From Salminus brasiliensis (Eukaryota; Chordata; Actinopteri; Characiformes; Bryconidae), in the NCBI RefSeq assembly GCF_030463535.1, contig NC_132897.1, positions 5,506,316 through 5,570,315 on the forward strand: a stretch of 64,000 nt of DNA. The letters are read 5' to 3'. A program made the position numbers and the translations under genes. Below the pieces are notes generated by a model. The model had not been told where the DNA came from, did not search any database, and worked only from the letters and a program-made list of their open reading frames with translations. This document shows, piece by piece, positions 14,301 to 22,800 of the stretch (position 1 is the first letter of the stretch; each line of letters starts with the position of its first letter).

Positions 14301-15871
14301 TATTTGATAAAGTCCCATAGCAAGATTTCTGGCAGACTTGCGGTTGCATATTTGACCTCTCGTCTTTCGTCAAGTTAAAGTAATTGCCTTGTTTTTCTGG
14401 AACGGACCTGACTTTTAAGCATGTAGGGTTGAGGTCAGGACTTTGGAAAAGCTTGATGTTTTGATGTTGCTGAAAGCTTGAGCCTGCTACATCCATTCCA
14501 CAGGCAACCTTAACTGTCTAACTGATGATTTGAGGTCACGCTGAGGAAACCTGTGGTAGTCCTTCATTATTCCATTCATTTGCAATATACCAGTTCCACT
14601 GACCACAAAATAGCCCCTGGTCATGATGCAACCACCGCCAATCTTAACAGTTGGAACAGTGTTCTTGGGACTGAATGCTTCACCTTTACTCCTTCAGATA
14701 TACCTCTGGTCATTGTGGCCAAACAACTCAGTCCTCATCTGACCATAAAGCGTTCTTCCAAATGTCTTTTTTTTTTTTGGTCCGTCTGGTCAGCTGCAAA
14801 CTTAAGTTGACCTTAAAGGTGTTTTTTCTGGAGCAGGGGGCTTCTACTTTCCTGGACGGCAGCCTCTCAGTTCATGGTGACCCAAAACTCATGTAACTGT
14901 AGTGGCTACACCTCCCCATGACCTGTACCTAGGTACACATGTATAACCTGATCATCTGCAGACGTTTAGAAATGGCTCCAAGAGACATTCCTGACCATGT
15001 GAACGTACAGTCAGTCTTGTCAAGGACTGTCCTATTGTACTGTGTGTTGGTCAAACTCATAGAATGCCTCTAAGCCAATCAGATTGTGAGGTCCGAAGTA
15101 ATTATGGTATAATCTCTGAGCCACTATATGCAAAAGTGGACTCGTACGTCTCGAGGATACAAATACAGTAGTAATGTCCAACCAACCACAAGGAGTACCA
15201 CAGCAACCACTTGAGCAACACCCTAGCAAGCACATGGGATACCATAGCGATCACCTTGCAACACTATAGCACCTATCTAGCAACCACTTAGCAACACTAA
15301 AGCAACCACCCAGTAATACTGTTGCAACAATATTAACACCTGTATTAACCACCTACCAACCACTTGGCAACATCATAGCAACCACATGGGACACCATAGC
15401 AATCCCCTTGCAACACCAATCTAGCAACTACTTACTAACACAATAGCAACAACCTAGTAATAATGTTGCAACCATATAGAATCAACAACCATATTAACCA
15501 CCTACCAAACACTTGGCAACATCATAGCAATGCAAGTGGATACCATAGCAACCATTTTCAACACTTGTAACACTGGCTTTAAATAACACATTACATGCTT
15601 ACATGACCTTTGTTTCTGTCCATCCTTAGAGAATCTGGAGCCTCACTCTGCTCCGTTAGAAATCGCCCACCCCGAGGTCGGGCGATACTTCACAGAGTTC
15701 GCGGACACACACTACGTGGCCAACGAGGAGCTCCAGACGCGTTACCCAGAAGACATGGCGGAGACCCAGCGTGCCGTACAGGAGCTGTACCACACAAACA
15801 ACCCCAACTCAGGGCACCCCACAGGGCCATGCACTGACCACCACAGCCACAATGCCTCATCGGCTCCCTAG
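1459..15871 (+). CDS. fbxo21: F-box only protein 21 (12 coding exons, 633 aa)
   Basis: Substrate receptor of an SCF (SKP1-CUL1-F-box) ubiquitin ligase; published substrates of the mammalian protein include EID1. Exons: 1459-1682, 5000-5135, 6319-6413, 6529-6650, 7504-7650, 8624-8760, 10022-10158, 11128-11307, 11936-12068, 12609-12799, 13940-14097, 15630-15871. The sum is 1,902 nt including TAG, close to the roughly 628 aa of the human protein as I recall it. Domains in order: F-box about residues 25-70 (LTDLPTEVLEYIL); SirB1/Transglut_core2-like region about 255-400 (NSYIHQVLLRRTGIPISLSV, then NFPNHFLLRW); YccV/HspQ-like domain about 488-590 (YSVGLVMKHKR, GYNCVIYGWDP, QPFYNVLVQDG). All introns are GT-AG and every phase closes. 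The start ATG sits in AAAGATGGCG. Introns are rich in transposons but no exon is broken. Confidence 0.96.
4255..4700 (+). mobile_element. Non-autonomous DNA transposon copy, degraded
   Basis: It shares an inner block with 24210-24620 on the opposite strand (both hold 'GGCAGCAAGTGAACAGTC' followed by TTCTTGAAG), and both hold an AACATTAGCACC-type end. The left end here is partly preserved (about 4262, 'ACATTAGCACCACTGACCGA'). The sequence is widespread in fish in my experience. There is no transposase. Confidence 0.6.
4889..4997 (+). repeat. (TCTG)n microsatellite and polypyrimidine tract before fbxo21 exon 2
   Basis: About ten TCTG units are followed by about 65 bases of almost pure C/T running straight into the exon 2 acceptor. 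The tract doubles as the polypyrimidine tract of the 3' splice site. Confidence 0.85.
5000..5135 (+). CDS. fbxo21: fbxo21 coding exon 2
   Basis: Residues 75-120 (WPRLQRLYRQNESYDWQKEY...SKRFFTEV). The acceptor is preceded by an unusually long pyrimidine tract (about 4929-4997) that merges with a (TCTG)n microsatellite. The donor GTAAGT at 5136 is a perfect consensus. It ends in phase 0. Confidence 0.95.
6319..6413 (+). CDS. fbxo21: fbxo21 coding exon 3
   Basis: Residues 121-151 plus a split Arg (VLGDSFTEIESLGAPEHFCE, then DELLSILNSD). The acceptor is CCAG at 6315-6318. The donor GTCAGA at 6414 is weak (C at +3) and is followed by a T-rich run. Confidence 0.93.
6529..6650 (+). CDS. fbxo21: fbxo21 coding exon 4
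   Basis: Residues 152-192 (KSLTLKYYAKKILYFLRQQN...LERPPEEQSALE). The acceptor is TTCAG at 6524-6528, the donor GTGAAA at 6651. It encodes a helical segment between the F-box and the SirB1-like region. Confidence 0.95.
6731..7240 (+). mobile_element. Short DNA transposon (TATGGACAAAAGTATTGGGA family), copy in fbxo21 intron 4
   Basis: The left end resembles TATATGGACAAAAGNATT.GGACACC (6732 on). The inner block 'GCTCCACAGCTCAATGCTGG' and the right end 'GGGTGTCCACAAACAT' (about 7215-7232) recur in the other copies of this window. It has no coding capacity, so it is a MITE-type element moved by a Tc1/mariner-like or related transposase. Confidence 0.75.
7504..7650 (+). CDS. fbxo21: fbxo21 coding exon 5
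   Basis: Residues 193-241, starting GAVLVDQYCNPLADV, a segment I recognise as strongly conserved in vertebrate FBXO21. The acceptor is TTCAG at 7499-7503. The donor GTTGGT at 7651 is off-consensus at +3 and +4. Confidence 0.95.
8624..8760 (+). CDS. fbxo21: fbxo21 coding exon 6
   Basis: Residues 242-287 (GDCLVVEDFELQRQVICSLN...YYNPLNSYIHQ). This is the first half of the SirB1/transglutaminase-like region. The acceptor lies behind TTTTTTTAG; the donor is GTACGT at 8761. It ends in phase 0. Confidence 0.95.
8761..10021. other. fbxo21: fbxo21 intron 6: mostly unique AT-rich sequence with a SINE-like block
   Basis: At about 9660-9950 there is a block ('GGTCATGCTGCTTGCCATCA', GCACAATTGGCC, GTTAGCTG, GGAGCTGGGGA) related to the SINE at 32320-32625. 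The rest (8761-9650) is AT-rich and shows nothing recognisable. Confidence 0.55.
10022..10158 (+). CDS. fbxo21: fbxo21 coding exon 7
   Basis: Residues 288-332 (VLLRRTGIPISLSVLYMMLA...NFPNHFLLRWCQRQT). This is the most recognisable part of the SirB1 family core (RR.GIPISLSVLY and the PxHFLLR motif). The acceptor is GGTTAG and the donor GTGGGC at 10159. Confidence 0.96.
10159..11127. other. fbxo21: fbxo21 intron 7: no feature recognised
   Basis: AT-rich intronic sequence with a short (TTA)n tract at about 10718-10741. I see no exon, RNA gene or recognisable transposon in it. Confidence 0.6.
11128..11307 (+). CDS. fbxo21: fbxo21 coding exon 8
   Basis: Completes Ser333 and encodes through residue 392 (DIYDYVYIDAFGKGKQLTAK, then ECEYLIRQQVTADYYSSIST). 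The acceptor is TGTGCAG at 11121-11127; the donor is GTGAGT at 11308. A (GT)n tract begins a few bases after the donor. Confidence 0.96.
11936..12068 (+). CDS. fbxo21: fbxo21 coding exon 9
   Basis: Residues 393-437 (EGNEKSYQLLRDSLDLYLTI...LLLQARLYFHLGIWPEK). It is a TPR-like helical stretch. The donor GTCAGC at 12069 is weak and is followed by twenty T residues at 12077-12096. Confidence 0.96.
12609..12799 (+). CDS. fbxo21: fbxo21 coding exon 10
   Basis: Residues 438-500 (VLDILQHIQALDPSQHGAVG...VQYSVGLVMKHK). The YccV-like domain begins near residue 488. The acceptor is ATCAG at 12604-12608; the donor is GTGTGT at 12800. Confidence 0.96.
13305..13906 (+). mobile_element. Short DNA transposon with both inverted ends, in fbxo21 intron 10
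   Basis: The left end TATGGACAAAAGTATTGGGA (13307 on) and the right end TGTCCCAATACTTTTG (about 13881-13896) are inverted copies of each other. The inside contains the family blocks 'GGCATGGACTAGAGGGGCAT' and 'TGGATGGTGCTCCATCCAGT'. No open frame of note. Its right end is very close to the acceptor of exon 11. Confidence 0.85.
13940..14097 (+). CDS. fbxo21: fbxo21 coding exon 11
   Basis: Residues 501-553 (RSGYNCVIYGWDPKCTMSQE, then QPFYNVLVQDGTCRYAAQ). It is the core of the YccV/HspQ-like domain. The acceptor TGTGCAG lies only about 35-45 bases after the end of an inserted DNA transposon. The donor is GTAAGC at 14098. Confidence 0.95.
14280..15060 (-). pseudogene. Tc1/mariner-type transposase remnant
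   Basis: Read on the minus strand, short stretches match the Tc1 transposase catalytic core: TELFGHNDQRYI from about 14695-14745, then PKNTVPTVKIGGGCIMTRG from about 14630-14690, then a VVSGTG motif. Stops and frame changes separate these, so the copy is dead. The family normally encodes a roughly 340-aa DDE transposase between inverted repeats. It lies in fbxo21 intron 11. Confidence 0.75.
15180..15570 (+). repeat. Degenerate AGCAACCAC tandem repeat in fbxo21 intron 11
   Basis: Tandem, imperfect units of about 21-23 bp built on CATAGCAACCACCTAGCAACAC-like sequence (for example ATAGCAACCACATGGGACAC). The same repeat, reverse-complemented, fills 51380-52830. Confidence 0.85.
15630..15871 (+). 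CDS. fbxo21: fbxo21 coding exon 12 with stop
   Basis: Residues 554-633 and TAG at 15869-15871. It contains HPEVGRYFTEFADTHYVANE and RYPEDMAETQRAVQELY, matching the C-terminus of vertebrate FBXO21. The last part (His, Asn and Pro rich) is the least conserved. A (CT)n tract starts about 20 bases after the stop. Confidence 0.94.
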
Positions 15872-15883
15872 ACCACATACTGG

Positions 15884-15891
<8 letters not shown>

Positions 15892-15922
<31 letters not shown>
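15892..15922 (+). repeat. (CT)n microsatellite
   Basis: About 15 CT dinucleotides in the fbxo21 3' UTR just after the stop codon. Confidence 0.95.
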
Positions 15923-15927
<5 letters not shown>

Positions 15928-17232
15928 ACCCTTCATCACCAACGCTAAGCTCCCCACACTTTTCACACAGATCCAGCCTCCTGCTCATGTCTGGCCGTAC
16001 TGGGGGACGTTTCACGTACCCAGATCTAGTGAAGTCTAGGTCTGGGGTATGATGTTGATGTGGAAACTTTGCTCTTAACGGAACATTCCAGCGCTTTTCA
16101 ACCTGATCTCTATCTGCTGCATCTGTGTCTGACCACTGATTACCACTGATGACCATTTCAAAAGGTTTCCGAGAACCCACCGACTCCAAACTGAGCTACA
16201 ATGGAAGTCAACGGGAAGTTGCTGAATTCTGCGAGTAAATGCTTAAAGTGATTGACTAAATAATAGCAGTTCAGAATTACAGTGGTTACTCTTGGAATAA
16301 GAGAATGTCCCACCAAAGATAGCCAAAGGTGGAGGTTTCATACTATAAGAAGCTGATAGGTCCACTTACTGAAATTGCTGTATGTGGTAACTGACCATAC
16401 ACTACAAATCCAGCAGATAGAGATTCAGAAAAGAAGTATTCATTTAAAGCAGTGGTAGGCGATTCCAGTCACGGAGGGCCGGATTCCTGGACAGTTTTGT
16501 GGGTTTCCTGCTCAGGCACACCTGATTTGGCTCCCCTGTTAGTTGCCAGGTTTGGTAGATCTGTTAGTGCAAGGAAATCTGTGCAGCAAACTGTGCTGGG
16601 CTCCGGCCCCTGTTGCCTTTCCTTGCTTTGCACCGTTATAGACCAAGACTTGACCTTAGACAAGTTTAAATGATGTTTGAGTTCGAGCTCAGTTCAAGAA
16701 GAGAACGACTGGGTGCATGAAGCCTCTCAGAAGCCCCTCAGAGTTGGACAGAGCCCCCCCCTTACGGTCTGTAGCTTTAGGATGATCCTAACTGTTTCGT
16801 TAATACACTTCAGCATCCAGTGCACTAAGAAATCCCCCCCAGATTCAGTTTTTAATGATTACAGGTTGAGGCTGTTGAGTCTAATCCCAGATTGGAGCTG
16901 GTTCTGGATCAGAACTATTGAACTAGGACTATTGAAACTCAAGCTGTACAAATCTGAAGATCTCATTTCTCGAGTGTAATTTCTTAATCCGCACTGACGC
17001 TCATCTGATCAGTCTGAGAGAGTGTGTTTTCTCCTTGATCAAACCATGTTCATGCACTTATGAAGGATATATTAAAACAAAAGTAAGAAATTGTCACCCG
17101 ATGTAATTTTTCTAATATATTTACAAGTAAAACACTAGTAAACAAGGGCTTGAGGAAGTGGTCTCGTGATAAGATCACAAGGATGAATGCTTGAAAATGG
17201 TTGTAGATGCCAGAGACAAGAGAATGGGTCTC

Positions 17233-17238
17233 AATAAA
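17233..17238 (+). terminator. fbxo21: Candidate polyadenylation signal AATAAA for fbxo21
   Basis: Canonical AATAAA about 1.36 kb after the stop codon, followed by an A-rich run and then a T-rich stretch at 17278-17292. An ATTAAA variant at 17071-17076 could be an earlier site. Confidence 0.5.
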
Positions 17239-17998
17239 AAAAAAAAGAGAAGCTCAAAGTTTCTGGTCTCCAGTGCTTTTTTTTTACTATTATATTAATC
17301 TGCTTATACAGACATGAGCAAAAGTTTCAGCGTCCCTGGTTTGTTTTGTTTTGGGTTTTTTTGGTAATTAAGTGCACACCCTCTACAGAGACATTAGCAC
17401 ACCCTTCTGTACTTCCATTTTTACAAAAGAATATTTGCAGTTGTGCAGGTTTAAGAATAAAAAAAAGATGCTAACATACATACACACACACACACACACG
17501 CATTATATATATATATATATAATCTCATTATTGTGTTTAACTAACTATTTTAATAAATAAATCTGTATTTTGGACATTTTAGTGAGCTCCATAAACTACT
17601 TTCAGTAAGTTGTAAATTATTTACTTACTACTCTCGTTTTATATATCATTTTTCAATATAAATGATAAAACAGTACGTGCTGCACATACATGAACAGTAA
17701 CCGAAAAAAAGATTTAGGAGTATATACAAATGTTTCAAGAAGTTCCAAGAATTTCATATTTTAAGGATTTAATATATTTTAGTTTAGGAGCAACACATTT
17801 AATTTTAAACAAAAGAATATTAAACTTGAGCAGTTATGCTTAGTTTATATTTGTGTATTATATTATGTTTCCACCGGTCAACACATCACAGCCAGAGAAA
17901 ACACTCAACATTAAAAACACCTGAATGACCAAATATGATCTGGATCTTTGCAATACCCAAAGAAGTTGCCAACATTTTATAATATAGAATAAAAATGA

Positions 17999-18540
17999 CT
18001 GAACGGGAGTAGTACACTGCTGTACTGACTTGTACAAAGTTGTAAAGCTTCTTTAACTTTGCCTAGAAGTGGTAATCAAGCTGTCTAAACTTTTACATTT
18101 ACCCCAATTAAGTTACAAAAATGTAAAAATGTACCACAAGTAAGTTATAAGAAAGATGTAAACTTTTACATTTTCCATAATTAAGTTATAAAACTGTGAG
18201 GATTCCCAGATGAGAGCTATAAACTTTTACATGTACCACAAGTAAGTTCTAATAAGGTAACAATTCCAAGGAGTTGTAAACTTTTACATTTACCGCAATT
18301 CATTTATAGAAATGTAAAAATTCCAAAAAGAGAGGTGTAAACTATTACATTTACCACAATTAAGTTATAAAAATGTAAAAATAGTTATAAACTTTTACAT
18401 TTACCACAATTAAGTTATAGAAATGTAAAAATAGAGTTGTAAACCTTTACATTTACTACTATTAAGTTATAAAAATGTAAAAAAAAAAAAAAATGTGGTA
18501 AATGTAAAGTTTTACATTTAATTTTGACCAGAAGAATATT
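17999..18540 (+). repeat. Degenerate TTTTACATTTACCACAATTA array, copy upstream of tesc
   Basis: Imperfect tandem units of about 50-65 bp, each with AACTTTTACATTTACCACAA, then TTAAGTTATAAAAATGTAAA. The array is preceded by a leader containing GAACGGGAGTAGTA (18003 on). Unit halves are partly self-complementary (TTTTACATTT / AAATGTAAAA). Confidence 0.85.
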
Positions 18541-18708
18541 AAACTTGTTAGTGGTTTTGCTTAGTTTGCATTTGTGAATAAAGAATGTAATGAGAATAAT
18601 AAAGCTTATATTATAAAGCTTAATGTTCCTGATCTTTGACCACAGAAATAACTGAGGACATCCCTCAGAGACCAGGCTGCTCTTTCCTTAGCAGGGACAA
18701 ACATTTGC

Positions 18709-18712
<4 letters not shown>

Positions 18713-18753
<41 letters not shown>
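18713..18753. repeat. (AC)n microsatellite
   Basis: About 20 uninterrupted AC dinucleotides in the fbxo21-tesc intergenic region. Confidence 0.95.
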
Positions 18754-18755
<2 letters not shown>

Positions 18756-19559
18756 TTATAAAAGATGATTAGAAGATAATTACGAGGGTTTACAAAGGTT
18801 TACACTATCTATATTTTAGGACTGAACTCTGGATCGGTGGATCAGCATTTTGTCCACATTAATAAACGTCCTGCTTACATGGATGTAGGCTCATTTAATT
18901 CCATAATTCCAGTTATAATTAAGTTATAAAAATGTAAAATGAAATAAATGTGTACACTTTTATATTTGCCACAATTAAGTGATAAAAGTTAGAAGAGATC
19001 AGAGGGTCACTGATTTGGTTGCAGTAGCTGAAGCTGCTCCCAGTCCAAACACATAGCCAGCATGTGCTGTCTCACACAATACACACAGTCAGTCCTATTT
19101 ATAAGAGAAAATGCAAATTAATTAGCTACAAGGGTTTTACACTAGCTATATTATATTTACACAATATTTAATATTTAAGATATTTACTATATATAAGATA
19201 TATAAGATATATACTAATCAATAAACAGTGTCGGCTAGCTCATAATAACGTGTTGATTTAAAGTGTTGCAGCTATAAATAATAAATAGTTATTAAATATT
19301 TGTAATAAACGTGTTATTTGCAGAAATATTTACTAGCTAAAGTCTTTATATAAATAGTCTATTTTTTGTTTCTTTTTTTGTTAAAAATTACAAACAGTGG
19401 CAGCGTAAATACTAAACTTTACACTTTAATAGTAGGAATATAAGGTTAGTTAGTTAGTTCGCTTATTTTATTAGTTTGTTTTGTTTATTTGTTTATTTAG
19501 CTTAGCTTAGCATAGCTTACCTCCGTTGGAAACATCCCCGTTTCCTAGCAACCCGATTT

Positions 19560-19747
19560 AAAGGCGTCGCTAAAGGCGCAGTGACTCCGGTCGCGGCTGC
19601 TCTGAGCGAACGCGTCTCGTCCAATCACAGCACAGGAGGGCGGGGCTTGGCGGAAAACGGGTGGGGGAGGACATCCAGCAGCACCTCAGCGCCGCTCCGC
19701 TCCGCTCCGCAGTCACTCGCCGATCCCTCACCGACCCTTCAGCGGCC
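19560..19747 (+). promoter_or_regulatory. tesc: tesc promoter / 5' UTR, CpG-rich
   Basis: GC- and CpG-rich block in otherwise AT-rich DNA, ending at the tesc start codon. It holds a CCAAT box (CCAATCAC at 19621) and a perfect GC box (GGGCGGGGC at 19638-19646) 12 bases further on. A CCGCT pentamer is repeated at about 19692-19709. No TATA box was seen. The CCAAT plus GC-box pair suggests initiation in the following 50-80 bases. Confidence 0.65.
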
Positions 19748-19811
19748 ATGGGGAGCTCTCAGTCCGCGCAGGAGGAACGCCACTACCAGGTCCTCGCTGA
19801 CAGGACCGGCT
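19748..19811 (+). CDS. tesc: tesc coding exon 1
   Basis: Residues 1-21 plus one base (MGSSQSAQEERHYQVLADRT). It carries the predicted N-myristoylation site. The donor is GTGAGT at 19812. Confidence 0.93.
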
Positions 19812-22800
19812 GTGAGTAGCTGACCCGTCTCTCTCTCTCACTTCTCTAACTGTCTTCTGTTCAGCAGACAGGAGTTTTACTCCCCCCCAGACCTGTAAAA
19901 CCCACCCTGTAATCCAAAAGACAGCTGCAGACATTTTATAATATTAATAATAATAATATTATTAATAATAATAATAATAATAATAATAAAATCACTGACT
20001 GAACGGGAGTAGTAAACTTTGGTACTGACTTGTGAAAAGTTGTGAAAATTATTTAACACTTTTTAAAACCCAAAAGAGAGTGTAAACTTTTACATGAACC
20101 ACAAATAAGTTACAAAAAATATATAGAACTAAAAAGGAAACTTTTCATATTTGCCACAGCTGGGCTCTGCAGTCAAAAAATCCAAGTTGTAAACTTTTAC
20201 ATTCGCCACAATTGTTATAAAAATGTTCAAATTCCAGAAATGAGCTGTAAACTTTTATATTTGCTTCAATTAAGATATAATAATGTAAAAAAAAACATCA
20301 AATCAGCTGTAAACTTTTACATTTACCACAATTAAGTTATAAAAATATCAAATTCCAAATATTTCTTCTAAACTTTTACATTTGCCACAATTGTTATAAA
20401 AATGTTCAAATTCCAGAAATGAGCTGTAAACTTTTAAATTAGCTTCAATTAAGATATAATAATGTAAAAAAAAACATAAAATCAGCTGTAAACTTTTACA
20501 TTTACCACAAGTCATAAAAATATATTCCGAATAAATTCCAAATATTTGTTCCAAACTTTTACATTCGCCACAATTGTAATAAAAATGTACAAATTCCAGA
20601 AATGAGCTGCAAACTTTTACATTTGCTCCAATTAAGATATAATAATGTAAAAAACCCATAAAATCAGCTGTAAACTTTTACATTTACCACAATTAAGTTA
20701 TAAAAATATATTAAATTCCAAATATTTGTTCTAAACTTTTACATTTGCCACAAATGTGTTGTAAAGGTGTTGTAAACTTTTATATTTACCACAGCTGAGT
20801 TGTAATTTTAAAATTCCAAAACATTAGAATTGTAACCTTTCGATTTACCACAACTGAGTTAAAAATTTGATGTACTTTAGAGATTTGGAAACTTCCAGAA
20901 TTGTTTTACATTACCACAGTTAAAATAATGTTGAAAAAAATCTAACATGCAGCTGTAAAGGTTTTGAAATGTACCTATATAGTCATATGTTTTTTAATAA
21001 CTTGAAATTTGTAAACTTCTTAAATTCCTTAGTTGTAAACATTTACCAAAAAACTGATAGAGCCTAATTCTTATTGTAGGAGAGAACTTAATATATGTTG
21101 GTCAAATCTGAGTCACGGTCAGAGCAGAAATCACTTTCTGTCCTCAGAGTGACCCTGAACACCCAAATCATACATTTATGACTTACTTAGTCACACACTT
21201 GCATGATAACACTGGGCTAGAGGAGGAGGCTTCAGCCCAGTGTTTGTTTCGAGGCTAATGAGGGGTAATGAGGGGCGCTGTCGTAAGCACCGCTGTAATG
21301 CCTTTATAAATGTGCGTTTGTGAATTTCCACGTTAGAAAGCAATTATTTGTCTGTGCACTGAAACACAATTACCCATGAATCCCTGCTGACACACCGTCT
21401 TCAGGTCTCCGTACTGTTCAAACACGGCCTGAGGAGAGGCGTCAACTGCAAAGTGAGCACCCAGTGGTTAAAGATAGGCTGAACAAACACTACTGCAGGA
21501 ATTAGGAGTTAATGCCGACGTAGGATCTGCTCCACCTAGCTGAAACCTCAACCTACCCTGTGGAAAGTACATGGCAGAACTGGTTCTCTCAGCACGACAT
21601 GCTGTTAAATGTGTTACAGTGCATTAGTTAGGATGAGATATCTTATGCTTATATGTGCTGGGATTTCAAGTCAGGTCAGGTGAGGGTCAGCGTGTTGACT
21701 CATCAGTACATCATGGTCAACTGACTACTTCATGCATTGGGAAATCCAAACGTAAAGTGTATGACAGCCAATGCCTTGTATTGAGAGCTGTGACTTACCT
21801 GGTTTTCTCGAGTTGGGCCTTATTGTCTTTATATTTCCAGTGTCTCCAGTACCACCATTGGCCCCAGTGTGGGGATTTTATTAGAAATGTCTAAATTTCT
21901 AATCCCCTTCAAATCTGTTTTCCTTGTTTTGACCTCAATAATCCAAGCACATATGAGTGCAGGTGGTGTAGTAAACTTTTATATTTACCAACATTTTGGT
22001 AAAATTACAAAACAATTACAAAACATTAGAATTGTAACCTTTCCATTGACCCCAATTGAGTTAAAAATAAATAAATAAACAAATAAAAACTTAAAAGTGG
22101 TTGGTGTGGTGCAACAGATAACACCACTACCTGCCACTGAGATACCACACCATGTGGGAGACTAGGGTTCGATTCCCGTTCTGGGTGGCTATGCCGTATT
22201 ACACCAATACGAGTCCTTGGGCAAGACTCCTAACACTACATTGGCCCTCCTCTGTAATACGAGTAACCTTGTAAGTCGCTCTGGATAAGAGCGTCAGCTA
22301 AATGTCATTAATGTAAATGCCAAAATGATTTTCCCTAAATGCAGCACTGATAGTGAGAAGTGGGGAATGTTTTTTTAATATACTTTTTTTGTTAGAGATT
22401 TATACTTAACTTCCAGAATTATTTGAAACTGACCCCCATTGAATTAATGTTACAAATCCAGCTGTTAAATGTTTGAAATATACCTATGAAGTCTTAACTT
22501 TCCACACTGGAGAAATGTGATATCCATAAATGGCCATAAATCGTCATATTGAGACTAAATAATGATGAACTGAATGGTGTATAAGTGACACAGGTTAAAC
22601 GTAAACAATCAAATCTTTTGTCTGAGCACGGGGAACGAGGAACACTCTCAGGTCACTTACCTTTTTACCATTTTACCTTTTTTTACTTAAACACAGACAT
22701 TTATGGAACCTAAGTAGTTGAAATCTTGGCAAACTCATTTACATTTACATTTATGGCATTTAGCTGACGCTCTTATCCAGAGTGACTTACCAGGTTACTC

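Larger units (their letters stand above)
15872..17240 (+). other. fbxo21: fbxo21 probable 3' UTR
   Basis: No exon follows the stop codon. The stretch carries a (CT)n microsatellite at 15892-15922 and a dispersed-repeat fragment at about 16448-16680 that begins with a 'GGAGGGCCGG' core common in fish. ATTAAA (17071) and AATAAA (17233) are plausible polyadenylation signals. The UTR end is inferred only from these signals. Confidence 0.5.
17241..19559. other. Intergenic stretch between fbxo21 and tesc
   Basis: AT-rich sequence without a gene. It contains short (CA)n and (TA)n tracts at about 17480-17521, the TTTTACATTTACC array at 18040-18540, a (AC)n tract at 18713-18753, and a further single unit of the array at about 18910-18985. 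Nothing else is recognised. Confidence 0.6.

Noticed and set aside
14553..14896. Plus-strand frames of 85 and 73 codons
   Set aside because: They are the antisense of a decayed Tc1 transposase, whose recognisable motifs are on the minus strand.
22166..22176. Possible functional tRNA gene (B box GGTTCGATTCC)
   Set aside because: The surrounding sequence does not fold into a full tRNA cloverleaf and continues into a SINE tail; it is a tRNA-derived SINE.
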